DNA of 56,004 bases from Pseudomonas sp. MYb60. Its GTDB lineage: Bacteria; Pseudomonadota; Gammaproteobacteria; Pseudomonadales; Pseudomonadaceae. Below the pieces are notes generated by a model, which was not told where the DNA came from, searched no databases, and saw only the letters and a list, made by a program, of their open reading frames with translations. Where the stretch lies: NCBI RefSeq assembly GCF_002979555.1, contig NZ_PCOZ01000023.1, forward strand, positions 1 through 56,004, written 5' to 3'. How positions within the stretch are numbered: the first letter of the stretch is position 1; the number at the start of each line of letters is the position of its first letter. The position numbers were made by a program, and so were the translations under genes. Below, one piece after another: positions 17,968-27,275 of this stretch.

Positions 17968-19348
17968 TCGGCAGGAACACCTCGGCCACCAGGCCTCCGT
18001 CCTTGAGGTTGCGCAGGGTCAGGCTGCCGTCGTGGATCACCGCGATGCGCTTGGCGATGCTCAGCCCCAGGCCGTAGCTGCCTGACGTCGGGTTCGCCGG
18101 CTTCTTGCGCAGCGGCACATCCATGAACGCTTCGATGATGGACTCGGGCATTCCCGGCCCCAGGTCCTTGACGCGAAGGGTCACGCCGCGCCCGGTGCGC
18201 TCCAGCGACACCACCACCTGCCGCGCATAGCGCAAGGCATTCACCAGCAGGTTCTGCAGGCAGCGGTGAATGAGGATTTCATTGGCGAAAATCACGCCCC
18301 CTTGACCGAGGATCGGCAGCGGCTCGTCCTGGGTCGCCAGCTCGGTGCAGAGCCGTGCCAGCAATGAGTCGAGGTCCACCAGTTGGCCGGGTTGCTGTTC
18401 GGCGGTGCCGAGGTAATCCAGCACCTGGCTGATCATCAGGTCCATCTGCGCAATGTTCTGTTTCAGCCGCTCGCGCTGGCGCTCGTCAGACAGGGTTTCG
18501 ACCCGCAGGCGCATGCGCGTCAGCGGCGTGCGCAGGTCGTGTGACACGGCGGCGAGGAAGTAACTCTGGTCGTTCACCATGGCGATCAACCGCTGCTGCA
18601 TGGTGTTGAACATCCGCGCCGCCTCACGCACCTCCACCGGGCCTTCGATGGCCAGGGGCGGTTGGTCGAGGTTCTCGCCGAGTTTGCGCGCCGCCTCGCT
18701 CATGCGCTCCATCGGGCGCAGGCACAAACGCACGGCCAACCAACAGATGCCCAGCACCGCGAGGATGCGCACCAGGTAGACCCGCAGCGCGTAGTCGGCG
18801 ATCAGCGTCCAGGCCGACTCGCCGCTCCAGCCTTGAAGCTCTTCGCCATCGACCTGCAACCAACGGCCGTCCGCCATCGGCATCACGAACAGCACGTGGG
18901 CGGTGGCGGTGCGCAGCCCGAAAAAGCTGCGCCACACCACCGGCTGGCCTTGTTCGTCGGTGAGGTGCACGTTCAGCACTTTTACCGGCTGCGGGCGGCC
19001 CAGCTCACGTGCCAGGGATTGGTCCAGCAGCAACTCGGTACGGCGTCGGGCGCGCTCGTCGCCGCTGACCTGCGCCAGCGGGGCATCCAGGCAGGTCACC
19101 GCGTAGCCAGCCGGCAAGCGCATCGACGCAACATCGCTGCAATGGGGTTGCTCAAGCAGCAGGGCGGTCCGGCTGGCGATCAGGCGCACCGGGGCCTCCA
19201 GCACCTGGGCAAAGCGCACGTCGAACCAGATGCTGCTCGACAGTAACTGCACCGCCAATGTGCCGCTGACCATGATCACCAGCAGTCGGCCGAACAGCGT
19301 GTTCGGCCACAGCCGTTTCAGCCAGGCACACGCCCGCCGCCCGCGCAC
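17957..19348 (-). CDS. Two-component sensor histidine kinase
   Basis: A 463-aa inner-membrane kinase. It has TM1 (about 19-40), a periplasmic sensor region of about 130 residues with Cys at LEQPHC and VTCLDAPL, TM2 (about 185-205) and HAMP. The HisKA H-box is FLAAVSHDLRTPLTRMRLR, and the ATPase has N-box LLVNALRYA, DLGPGMPE and SYGLGLSIAKRI. The GTG start at 19348 follows the regulator's stop codon without a gap. The signal sensed is unknown. The pair could serve the divergent TonB receptor or the adjacent efflux operon. Confidence 0.92.
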   Translation of the reverse strand: MRGRRACAWLKRLWPNTLFGRLLVIMVSGTLAVQLLSSSIWFDVRFAQVLEAPVRLIASRTALLLEQPHCSDVASMRLPAGYAVTCLDAPLAQVSGDERARRRTELLLDQSLARELGRPQPVKVLNVHLTDEQGQPVVWRSFFGLRTATAHVLFVMPMADGRWLQVDGEELQGWSGESAWTLIADYALRVYLVRILAVLGICWLAVRLCLRPMERMSEAARKLGENLDQPPLAIEGPVEVREAARMFNTMQQRLIAMVNDQSYFLAAVSHDLRTPLTRMRLRVETLSDERQRERLKQNIAQMDLMISQVLDYLGTAEQQPGQLVDLDSLLARLCTELATQDEPLPILGQGGVIFANEILIHRCLQNLLVNALRYARQVVVSLERTGRGVTLRVKDLGPGMPESIIEAFMDVPLRKKPANPTSGSYGLGLSIAKRIAVIHDGSLTLRNLKDGGLVAEVFLPIKG

Positions 19349-20107
19349 TTAACCGGGCTCGCCATCGGGCGTAAGGCTGAGCAGATACCCTTCGTTGCGG
19401 ATGGTCAGGATGTGCACCCGCTCGCCCAGTTCGCTCTTGAAGTGCTGGCGCAGGCGGCTGATGCACATGTCCACCGAACGGTCGTCGGGCAGGTAATCGC
19501 GGCCCATGGCGCTGCGGGTCAACTGGTCGCGTGACAGCACCTGGTTGTGCGCCGCAAGCAGGTCGCGCAACACACGGTAGTCCGAGCGCGGCAAGGTAAT
19601 TGTCGCCCCTGCGGGAGGGTGCAGCTGGCGCTTCACGTGGTCCAGGCGGTAACCGGCGAACGGCTCCGACGTCGACTCGGGCGCGGCCTGCACCTGGCCC
19701 GGGCGGCGCATCACCGCCTTGATGCGCGCCACCAGTTCGCGGGGCTCGAAGGGTTTGGCCAGGTAGTCATCGGCGCCGACTTCCAGGCCGATGATGCGGT
19801 CCAGTGGCGAGCCTTTGGCCGAGAGCATGATCACACCGAGCCCGGGCGTGCCCTGCAACTGGCGGCACAGGCTCAAGCCGTCCTCGCCGGGCAGCGTCAC
19901 ATCCAGCACCACCAGGCTGACCTTGTGGGCACCGAGCATCTGCCACATCTGCTGCCCGTCGGCGGCGGCCAGTACGTGATAGCCGGTCTCGGTCAGGTAA
20001 TCGCAGAGCAGCTCGCGGATTTCATCGTCATCGTCCACTACCAGCAGCGTCTTGGGGATCAACGGCGCGACGTGTGCGGGCGCTGTCCACAGCTCATTAC
20101 ATTCCAT
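19349..20107 (-). CDS. OmpR/PhoB-family response regulator
   Basis: A 252-aa regulator. The receiver domain has the acidic pocket VVDDDDEIREL, phosphoacceptor Asp in VVLDVTLPGEDG, conserved Ser in MLSAKG and Lys in YLAKPFEP. The C-terminal winged helix ends with SVDMCISRLRQHFKSEL. The frame is open far upstream, but ATG 20107 starts 20 residues before the receiver domain, and the upstream codons read through the divergent receptor gene. It is the first gene of a two-gene operon with the kinase. Confidence 0.93.
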   Translation of the reverse strand: MECNELWTAPAHVAPLIPKTLLVVDDDDEIRELLCDYLTETGYHVLAAADGQQMWQMLGAHKVSLVVLDVTLPGEDGLSLCRQLQGTPGLGVIMLSAKGSPLDRIIGLEVGADDYLAKPFEPRELVARIKAVMRRPGQVQAAPESTSEPFAGYRLDHVKRQLHPPAGATITLPRSDYRVLRDLLAAHNQVLSRDQLTRSAMGRDYLPDDRSVDMCISRLRQHFKSELGERVHILTIRNEGYLLSLTPDGEPG

Positions 20108-20159
20108 TACACATCCATACACATCGAAGGTAGAGCACAGCGTCAAGGTGCATAAAATC

Positions 20160-20174
20160 TTAACAAAAATTAAC
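20160..20174 (+). promoter_or_regulatory. Direct repeat, candidate response-regulator site
   Basis: TTAAC occurs at 20160-20164 and again at 20170-20174, one helical turn (10 bp) apart. It lies in the 108-bp region between the divergent regulator and receptor genes. OmpR-family proteins bind such tandem half-sites. No clear Fur box is visible in this region. Confidence 0.4.
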
Positions 20175-20215
20175 TGCACATACGAAGTATTACCAATTAC
20201 ATCCTCTGGGGCATC

Positions 20216-22525
20216 ATGACTTTTCTCTCTTCCTTTTCCTCGACAGCGGCGGGGCCAATGCGCCGTGGCTATCGTACGCAACACACCGCGTTGATCGTGG
20301 CGATGGGCCTGAGCACGTTGGCGGGTCACGCACTGGCTGCCGACGGCGAGCCCCTCGAACTGGGAGCGACGAATATCCAGGGCACCGAGCAATCGCCCTA
20401 TGATGCCGCCGAGCAATTGGGCTACACCGTCAAGAGCACCACCAGTTCTACCGGCCTGAAACTCACGCCGCGCCAGACTCCTCAGTCGGTCACGACCATC
20501 ACCCAGGAGCAGATGGCCGACCAGCAGATCACCAGTATCGAAGACGCGCTGGAGACTACGCCGGGCATCAGCATGAGCAAGTCCGAAGTCGGTGGGCGTA
20601 CCGACTACCGTGCGCGCGGTTATTCGATCACCAACTGGAAGGTCGATGGCCTGCAGACCCAGGGCGGCTCGGACTTCAGCGGCGGCGGCAACGCCATGAA
20701 CATGGACATGTACGAGCGCATCGACATCGTGCGCGGTGCCAACGGCCTGCTGGGCGGCACCGGTGACCCGTCGGCCACTGTCAACCTGATCCGCAAGCGC
20801 CCTGGCACCGAGTTCGGTGGCAAGGCCTACGTCACCTACGGCAGCTGGGACAAGCGCCGCCTGGGCGCCGACCTGAACCTGCCGCTGTCCGAAGATGGCC
20901 GCCTGCGTTCGCGGTTTGTGGTTACCCAGGAAGAGGCCAATTCGTTCCGCGACAGCCAATCGGATCGCTCTCGCGCTGCCCTGGCGAACTTCGAGTTCGA
21001 CCTGAGCGACGCCACCACGATCGGCGCGGGCTACCAGTACGAGTACTACAAAATCGTCGGTGGCGGCTGGGGCGCAAACATCCCGATCTGGTACGGCGAC
21101 GGCTCCAAGACCCACCTGTCGCGCAGCACCAACGTGGTGCCCAGCTGGAGCTTTGGCGAATACACCACGCGCACCGGTTTCGGCTCGCTGGAGCACCGCT
21201 TCGACAATGACTGGACCCTGAACTTCAAAACCTCCCAGAGCACCACCGACGCGCTGAACCACCGGGGCCTGGCCAAGGTGAACGCCTCGGGCGGCGGCAA
21301 CTACACCGGTTACTTCAATCAGGACGGCAGCGGCGCGGTGCTCAACGGCCTGCACAGCTCCACCGACACCACGCAACAGTCTGCGCAGATCGACCTGAGC
21401 GGCCCGTTCCAGTTGTTCGGCCAGACGCATCAGGCGATGTTCGGCTACAACGACAGCCGCTCCGTGGCCTGGTCGCCGCAATACCGCTGCAACATGGTCA
21501 GCGCCAACCGCACCAGCGCCAGCTCCCTGGGCTGCCAGTTCCGCGCCAACAACGGCTTCGCCATCAGCGACTGGCGCAACGGCGTCAACGACGACTACGC
21601 GATCAACGCCTACAAGACCGGCCTGCACTCCAAGACCACCACCCGGCTGCAAGGTATGTACGCTGCCACCCGCCTGACCATCACCGAGCCGCTGTCGGTG
21701 ATCATCGGCGCGCGCACCAGCGATTATTCCTCGACCACGCGCAGCACCGCGGGCATTCGCAACAACCAGCAGGAATCCGGCGTGGTCACGCCTTACGTTG
21801 GCGCCGTGTATGACCTCAACAGCTATTACTCGCTGTACGCCAGCTACACCGACATCTTTACGCCACAGAGCCAGGAAACGGTTGCCGGCAGCAAGATCGA
21901 GCCGATTCGTGGCCAGAGTTATGAAACCGGGATCAAGGGTGAGTGGTTCGACGGCGCGCTGAACGCCCAGGCTGCGTACTTCCTCACCAGCCAGGAAAAC
22001 AAGGCGGTCACCGACGGCGGCAACACTACCCCAACGGGTGACGCAGCCTACAAGGCCGGTACCGGCGTGGAGACCGACGGTATCGACCTGGAAGTCGCCG
22101 GCGCCCTGACCCCGGACTGGAATGTGTACGGTGGCTACACGTACCTGCACTTTCGTCGCACCAGTGCCGATGGCCTGAGCGACCCCAAACACCTGTTCAA
22201 GCTCTCCACCACCTATCACTTGTCGGGCCCGCTGGACCGTCTCACCGTCGGCGGCGGCGTGACCGCGCAGACCAACATTCGCGCCACCTCCACCCCGGCC
22301 GGTGTGCCGACCAACGGGGTGAGCCGTGCGGCGTCCGAGGTCAACTGGTCGGGCTACGCGATCTGGAATGCCATGGCCAAGTACGAGATCAATGACGACG
22401 TCAGCCTGACCCTCAACGCCAACAACCTGTTCGACAAGACCTATTACACCCGCTACGGCTTCTACGCCGGCGCGATCTACGGCGACCCGCGCAGCCTGTC
22501 GCTGACCCTGAGTACTGCGTTCTAA
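20216..22525 (+). CDS. TonB-dependent outer-membrane siderophore-type receptor
   Basis: A 769-aa outer-membrane receptor. A signal peptide of about 42 residues ends AHALA. A plug domain (TPRQTPQSVTTITQEQMADQ, then YRARGYSI and MYERIDIVRGANGLLGGTGDPSATVNLIRKRP) is followed by a 22-strand-type barrel ending in the terminal Phe (LSLTLSTAF). It resembles FhuE/FpvA/FoxA-like ferric-siderophore receptors but lacks the N-terminal signalling (STN) domain, so it should not act through a FecI/FecR pair. It is divergent from an OmpR-type two-component system, an unusual regulatory neighbour for such a receptor. The siderophore is unknown. Confidence 0.93.
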   Translation: MTFLSSFSSTAAGPMRRGYRTQHTALIVAMGLSTLAGHALAADGEPLELGATNIQGTEQSPYDAAEQLGYTVKSTTSSTGLKLTPRQTPQSVTTITQEQMADQQITSIEDALETTPGISMSKSEVGGRTDYRARGYSITNWKVDGLQTQGGSDFSGGGNAMNMDMYERIDIVRGANGLLGGTGDPSATVNLIRKRPGTEFGGKAYVTYGSWDKRRLGADLNLPLSEDGRLRSRFVVTQEEANSFRDSQSDRSRAALANFEFDLSDATTIGAGYQYEYYKIVGGGWGANIPIWYGDGSKTHLSRSTNVVPSWSFGEYTTRTGFGSLEHRFDNDWTLNFKTSQSTTDALNHRGLAKVNASGGGNYTGYFNQDGSGAVLNGLHSSTDTTQQSAQIDLSGPFQLFGQTHQAMFGYNDSRSVAWSPQYRCNMVSANRTSASSLGCQFRANNGFAISDWRNGVNDDYAINAYKTGLHSKTTTRLQGMYAATRLTITEPLSVIIGARTSDYSSTTRSTAGIRNNQQESGVVTPYVGAVYDLNSYYSLYASYTDIFTPQSQETVAGSKIEPIRGQSYETGIKGEWFDGALNAQAAYFLTSQENKAVTDGGNTTPTGDAAYKAGTGVETDGIDLEVAGALTPDWNVYGGYTYLHFRRTSADGLSDPKHLFKLSTTYHLSGPLDRLTVGGGVTAQTNIRATSTPAGVPTNGVSRAASEVNWSGYAIWNAMAKYEINDDVSLTLNANNLFDKTYYTRYGFYAGAIYGDPRSLSLTLSTAF

Positions 22526-22577
22526 CCTCCGGCATCCCCATCTTCCCCAAGGTGGCTGGACAGAAAAACGCGCTACC

Positions 22578-22607
22578 GAAGCCCGCCTTGTGCGGGCTTC
22601 GCTTTTT
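22578..22607 (+). terminator. Intrinsic terminator after the TonB receptor
   Basis: GAAGCCCGC (22578-22586) pairs with GCGGGCTTC (22592-22600) around a 5-base loop, followed by GCTTTTTC. It lies 50 bases after the stop codon. Confidence 0.9.
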
Positions 22608-22626
22608 CACACAACCGTGCAGGCGC

Positions 22627-23340
22627 TTACCAGGACGCGGGGTTCTGCAGAAAGACCACATACCCGCGAAACCACTCGCTGTGCTTGAGGTAATCCGGCG
22701 CGGTCCAGGTGCCGCCCTGGATCAGCCCGATCTTGAACGGCAGCCCCAGCCGACTCATGCGCGGCAAGTACGCGGCGTAATCCGGGATGCTGTGGCGGCC
22801 CTGATAGGTCTGTACCACCACTTCATCCACCACCCCCTTGAGCTGGGCAATAGCGGCCGGGTCGGCGTTGCTGCTCCAGTCCATCAGGCCGGTGATGCTC
22901 AGGCGCAGGTCGGCGGGCAGGCGCTGGCGCAGGTCACGCAGAAAGGCGGCGTACTCGTGCAGGTACTGGGTGCGGGCGTCGAAGTCGATCTGGATGCCCA
23001 CCACCGGGTTGCCCGCTTTGCGCCAACGCTGCACCTGGCCGAGCAGTTGGGTGTACACCGGCTCCGGCCAGCGCAGGGTGTGGGCGCGGTACACCACCCA
23101 CACTTCGCCCTGGGTCAGGCGCGGCACGCTGATGCCCTGGGCGATCATCCGCACGCCACGCCCTGGTGCGCGGCGGCTGGAATTGATCTGGCCCTGCAGG
23201 ATGTAGAGGGTCTTGGCCTGCTGCAGCACCGGCTGCGGCGCGACCCCGCTCCACAGCCAGAAGGCGTCATAGTCGCGGGCATCGACGGCGCCGAAGGCCG
23301 GGCCCGCCAGCAGCAGCCAGCCGAGCCACAGGTGCTTCAC
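22627..23340 (-). CDS. DUF3142 family exported protein
   Basis: A 237-aa protein with a short signal peptide (VKHLWLGWLLLAGPAFG). The body resembles glycoside-hydrolase-like TIM barrels: YDAFWLWSGV, VVGIQIDFDARTQYLHEYAAFL, LSITGLMDWS and EVVVQTYQGRHSIP. These contain acidic residues at strand ends where a hydrolase would have them. The GTG 23340 start overlaps the upstream gene's stop (GTGA), so the two are coupled. DUF3142 has no firmly known function. A role in polysaccharide or envelope metabolism is inferred from fold and neighbours. Confidence 0.8.
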   Translation of the reverse strand: MKHLWLGWLLLAGPAFGAVDARDYDAFWLWSGVAPQPVLQQAKTLYILQGQINSSRRAPGRGVRMIAQGISVPRLTQGEVWVVYRAHTLRWPEPVYTQLLGQVQRWRKAGNPVVGIQIDFDARTQYLHEYAAFLRDLRQRLPADLRLSITGLMDWSSNADPAAIAQLKGVVDEVVVQTYQGRHSIPDYAAYLPRMSRLGLPFKIGLIQGGTWTAPDYLKHSEWFRGYVVFLQNPASW

Positions 23341-25508
23341 CAGTAGTACTGCGCCGATTTGCCCCATGGGGTGTTGGCGAAGCTGCTTTTCAACTGGCGG
23401 AACCACGCCTTGCGCACGCCAGGCTCGACATCCTGGCCGCCGCAACTGTTATAGCCAGCGGGGGCGTAACAGTTGACCGCCCGGAACAGCGCGTAGGCCT
23501 TGTCATTTTTGGGTGCCTTGGCGTCGCGGATCACCTGCTTGTAACCCTCGAGGCGCGAGAAGGTTTCCCCCTTGAAGTCCGAGGGGCTGCTGCCCAGGCT
23601 GCCGGCGGCGCGTGCCTGCTCCAACGGCATGCCGTCGAGGTTGTTGCGCAGGATGAATTCACCCAGGCAGTTCAGGCCCTGCGGGTTGTTGGCGTCGGCC
23701 TGCAGCGTCTCGGCGGTTTGCGCAATGCTCGGGCAGGCGTAGCCGGACTCCGCCTTGTTGCCGTTCCACTGGAACATCCGCAAGCTCTGGCCAGCGCTGT
23801 AGACATAACCCAGGCTGGTGCCGAGTGTGTCTTCGGGGGCGGGCGTGGGCAATTGCTTGAGGTCATCGAGGAAGTCGGCGAATTGCCCGCGCAGCAGGTT
23901 TTTATAGAGCAACACGAATTGCGCGGTCTGGCGCTCCAGCGGGTCGCGGGCCTGGGCGATTTGCTGGCGCAGCAGCGCGGGGCCGGCGACGTTGCGCAGC
24001 AGCACGTAGCGGACCTGCCTGGCGCTGATCGGCGAATCGGTGGCAAAGACCTTGGCCAACTGGCCGCTGCGCTCATGGTTCAGCGCCAGGGCCAGCTCGA
24101 GCTGGTCGCGTTGCAGTGGCTGCTGTACCCGCGGCAGCAGTTTCAACCACACGGCTTCGGCGCCTTGCCAATCCTGTTTGTCTTCCAGCGCCAGCGCGCG
24201 CAGGGTCTGTTGGCTGAACGCGAAATAATCCAGGCTCGAGGGCACATCCTTGGGCAATTGTTGCAGGGCCTTGTCTGGCTGATGTTCCACGTAGAGCGCA
24301 TAGGCCGCGAGCACGTAGTCGTACAGCGCCGGCTCATTGGCAAACGCGGCTTTTTGCTGTTCGAGATCGGCGCGGGTCAGCAGCGGCGGCGTGTGAGCGC
24401 GCATCATCTTCAGGTCACTGACCACTTGGATCAGCGGCGTGAAACGGTTCTCGCCACTGAGCGTCAGCAACTTGGTGTCAGCCTCTTCGACCAGTTCATC
24501 CGTCGACACATTGCGCTGTGCGTCGCTCACCTGGGTGAACGCGTGGGCGAAGGCCTCGGCGAGGCGGGTGTTGTCGTCCGCCAGCCAATACACGCGACGC
24601 AACAGGCCTCGGGCGGAGGCGCTGTATTGGCCCTGTGGATAAGTGCTCAGGTAGTGATTGAAACCTTGCTCGGCCTGCGCCAGTGCCGGCTTATCCACAC
24701 GTTCGAGTTGCGGCACGCCGTATTCGTCGTAGGTGTTGGCCTGGGCCTGGTTCAGTGCGGTGCGGGCGGTCATGTACAGCGCGGTTTCTTTCAGCCAGGG
24801 CAGGCTGGCGCTGCTGATGGCCGAGAAGCCACGTTCAGCTTCGGCAAAGCGGCCGGTATAGAAGTCGGCGGCGGCTTGCAGGTAGGTGCGCAGCAGTTGG
24901 CCGTCGCTGGACTGGATCTGCCGCGGGTCCGCCACCACCGGGCCGTCCCAGGTGCAGGTGGTCAGCAATTGCAGGCGTGCCTTGACCAGCAGCTCACGCT
25001 CGGCCGCCGGCATGTCGGCCTTGACCACCTGGCTGACAAACGCCGTGGCGCTGTCATCGTCGTTGCTGCGGCAGCGGCTGCCTTCGCCGTTGAGGAAGGC
25101 TTCACCGGCGGTCTTGTAGTCGTCACGCTTGATGCCCAGGGGCGCGAGCAGCGTGTCCAGCTCGGCGGTGCGCGCATCGTCGGGGGTGTTGTCAGGTTCG
25201 GTGTCGGCATTCGGCCGTGGAGTCAGGCGATACACCGGGAAAGGCACCGGGCCGAAACCCTGGGACAGGTCGTCTTCGTCCAGGGCATTGGGCGCCAGTG
25301 GCAGGGCTTTTTTATCGGCCAGCAACAGGCGCAGGTTGACGCGGCTGTCGTTGCCAGGGCTCAGGAAGGGCAGGTTGTTGCAGGTGTCGAGGGTGTCACG
25401 GGAGACACGCCAGTCGGGGTAGCACGAGTCGTCAGAGCTGGCCATTACCGGCAGGGAAATACTGGCGAGCAGGGCCAGTGTCAGGGGTGACAGAAAACCG
25501 ATGCGCAT
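23337..25508 (-). CDS. Large periplasmic helical-repeat (TPR-like) protein, function unknown
   Basis: A 723-aa exported protein. The signal peptide MRIGFLSPLTLALLASISLP ends about VMAS, and the mature start is rich in Cys and Asp (DDSCYPDW). The middle contains helix-turn-helix repeats such as QAAADFYTGRFAEAERGFSA and EQGFNHYLSTYPQGQYSASA, like TPR or YfiO-type repeats. Further Cys pairs occur near the end. ATG 25508 was chosen because a signal peptide follows; the frame is open much further but runs antisense to the glycosyltransferase gene. Coupled to the DUF3142 gene, it may form an envelope unit with it. I do not recognise a named family. Confidence 0.82.
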   Translation of the reverse strand: MRIGFLSPLTLALLASISLPVMASSDDSCYPDWRVSRDTLDTCNNLPFLSPGNDSRVNLRLLLADKKALPLAPNALDEDDLSQGFGPVPFPVYRLTPRPNADTEPDNTPDDARTAELDTLLAPLGIKRDDYKTAGEAFLNGEGSRCRSNDDDSATAFVSQVVKADMPAAERELLVKARLQLLTTCTWDGPVVADPRQIQSSDGQLLRTYLQAAADFYTGRFAEAERGFSAISSASLPWLKETALYMTARTALNQAQANTYDEYGVPQLERVDKPALAQAEQGFNHYLSTYPQGQYSASARGLLRRVYWLADDNTRLAEAFAHAFTQVSDAQRNVSTDELVEEADTKLLTLSGENRFTPLIQVVSDLKMMRAHTPPLLTRADLEQQKAAFANEPALYDYVLAAYALYVEHQPDKALQQLPKDVPSSLDYFAFSQQTLRALALEDKQDWQGAEAVWLKLLPRVQQPLQRDQLELALALNHERSGQLAKVFATDSPISARQVRYVLLRNVAGPALLRQQIAQARDPLERQTAQFVLLYKNLLRGQFADFLDDLKQLPTPAPEDTLGTSLGYVYSAGQSLRMFQWNGNKAESGYACPSIAQTAETLQADANNPQGLNCLGEFILRNNLDGMPLEQARAAGSLGSSPSDFKGETFSRLEGYKQVIRDAKAPKNDKAYALFRAVNCYAPAGYNSCGGQDVEPGVRKAWFRQLKSSFANTPWGKSAQYYW

Positions 25509-25646
25509 GACGTGTCCTTGATCCTGGGTCCTTGGAAGGCGGCAATAATAGCCTGTTCCTACGGCCACTTCGGTGAAGGCCTGCGCAAATTGCGGATTTG
25601 TCTGAATCCAGCAGCGACCCAATGGCTTTTGCCCTAGAGTGGCGAT

Positions 25647-27239
25647 GTGGTCAGGGCAGTGGCAGGGGAATCTGTGGCAGAGCAAAACGAAAAGGTCGGG
25701 ACATTGCCCGCCTGCAACCACCTCGCCTTTGCGGGGGCCGGTTGGATCAGCCGACTCTGGTGGGTGCCGATCCTGGCATTGGCCATGGCCCTGCGCTTTT
25801 ACCACCTGACGTCGGCAGCCATTTGGGGTGACGAAGGCTCCAGCCTGCTGCTCAGCGAATACGCCCTTGGCGACTTGTGGTTCCACGCCGCGCACGATGT
25901 GCACCCGCCGTTGTACTTTTTCATGCTGCGCGGCTGGATCGAGCTGTTCGGCGACAGCATCGGGTCGATCCGTGGCATGAGTGCCGTACCCGGCGTGATC
26001 GCGGTGGGCCTGGGCGTGTGGTTGACCCGGCTCCTGTCGACCCGTCGTGCGGCGGTGCTGGCGGGGATCCTGCTGGCGCTGCTGCCGACGGCGGTGCGCT
26101 ACAGCCAGGAAGTGCGCATGTATTCGCTGCTCGGCGTATGGCTGCTGGGGGCCACGCTGGCGCTGGCGTACTGGGTGCGCCAACCCCAGCGCGCGCGGTA
26201 TCTGGCGGTGTATGTGTTGCTGATGAGTGCCGGTTTCTACACGCACTATTTCACCGCGTTGTGCGTGCTGGTGCACTGGGCCTACCTCGGCGTGCTGTGG
26301 CGCGAACGCTTGCTGGCGCGCCCGGCGTGGTGGTCGGCGAATGTGGCGATTGTGGTGCTGTACCTGCCCTGGCTGCCGAGCCTGCTGGACCTGGTGCAGC
26401 ATGTTGAACAGCTCAAGGTCGGCGGTGATATTGGGTGGGAGGAACCGGTTGGCCTGTCCTCCCTGCCGTCGATGCTCTGGCAGTTCGTGATCCAGGATGA
26501 CGGTGAGGATGTGTGGCCGCCGCTGTTCTGGCTGGTGCCGTCGTTGCTGGTGGCGGTGGTGGTAGGCATGGCCTGGCGTGATCGCGAGCGCCATCGGCCG
26601 GCCACGTTGCTGGCGCTGTTTTTACTCCTGCCGATGCTGCTGGTGTACGGGGTGTCGTTCATTTCCCCGGTGTTCATCGAGCGCTACCTCACCGTGTACG
26701 CGCTGGCCCTGCCGATTCTGATCGCCCTGGCAGTCGACCGCCGGCCCTGGCTGGGCGCCGCACTGTTCGTGCTGTTCGTCGGGATTGAACTGGTCGGGCT
26801 AAAGAACACTTACACGGTCGACGAACAGGACCAACTCAATGTGCCGGTGGCGTTCGTCAATCGCAATTACCAGGAAGACGACCGCATCGTGCTCAGCGAC
26901 ATGATGTGGTACCTCAGCTACGTGTATTACGACCAGACCGATGCCCAATTGCAGCTCTACACCCCGCCAAAATCCGACGGCACGCCCACCCGCCCGAATG
27001 CCTACGGCTTCGGCACCCTGGTGGACCAGGACGGCGGGCGCATCTATCTCGACCAACTGTCGGCACTGCCCGCCGAGACCCGACGCGTGTGGCTGATCAG
27101 CAGCAACGAAGCCCCCGATGAATTTGCGCCACTGCCCCAGGGCTGGCGCGAACTCAGTCGCCAGGATGGCGGCGGCGCGCGGGCGCGGTTGTTCGTGCTG
27201 TGCAACGTACCGTCAGCGCTGCCCGAGGGTTGCCGCTAG
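25647..27239 (+). CDS. GT39/ArnT-like membrane glycosyltransferase (PMT_2 family)
   Basis: A 530-aa polytopic membrane protein with about ten hydrophobic segments. The first external loop carries the acidic motif WGDEGSSLLLSEYALGDLW followed by HAAHDVHPPLYFFMLRGW, typical of glycosyltransferases that use polyprenyl-phosphate sugars. A C-terminal soluble domain (about 385-530) follows the last membrane span. It probably adds a sugar to an envelope glycan or protein; donor and acceptor are unknown. GTG 25647 and GTG 25674 are both possible starts; the latter has AGGGGA close upstream. It is divergent from the repeat-protein gene. Confidence 0.87.
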   Translation: MVRAVAGESVAEQNEKVGTLPACNHLAFAGAGWISRLWWVPILALAMALRFYHLTSAAIWGDEGSSLLLSEYALGDLWFHAAHDVHPPLYFFMLRGWIELFGDSIGSIRGMSAVPGVIAVGLGVWLTRLLSTRRAAVLAGILLALLPTAVRYSQEVRMYSLLGVWLLGATLALAYWVRQPQRARYLAVYVLLMSAGFYTHYFTALCVLVHWAYLGVLWRERLLARPAWWSANVAIVVLYLPWLPSLLDLVQHVEQLKVGGDIGWEEPVGLSSLPSMLWQFVIQDDGEDVWPPLFWLVPSLLVAVVVGMAWRDRERHRPATLLALFLLLPMLLVYGVSFISPVFIERYLTVYALALPILIALAVDRRPWLGAALFVLFVGIELVGLKNTYTVDEQDQLNVPVAFVNRNYQEDDRIVLSDMMWYLSYVYYDQTDAQLQLYTPPKSDGTPTRPNAYGFGTLVDQDGGRIYLDQLSALPAETRRVWLISSNEAPDEFAPLPQGWRELSRQDGGGARARLFVLCNVPSALPEGCR

Positions 27240-27275
27240 ACTCGATTGAACCGTCCTCTATCAGGAGCCCCACCC

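Noticed and set aside
20108..20215. Fur box before the TonB receptor
   Set aside because: No stretch close to GATAATGATAATCATTATC was found; only AT-rich sequence and the TTAAC direct repeat.
20108..22219. Long upstream extension of the response-regulator frame (956 aa in total)
   Set aside because: The upstream part runs antisense to the TonB receptor and has the composition of a shadow frame in high-GC DNA. The receiver domain begins normally after ATG 20107.
25509..26594. Long upstream extension of the repeat-protein frame (1085 aa in total)
   Set aside because: It is antisense to the glycosyltransferase gene, rich in His, Gln and Arg as shadow frames are, while a clear signal peptide starts at ATG 25508.
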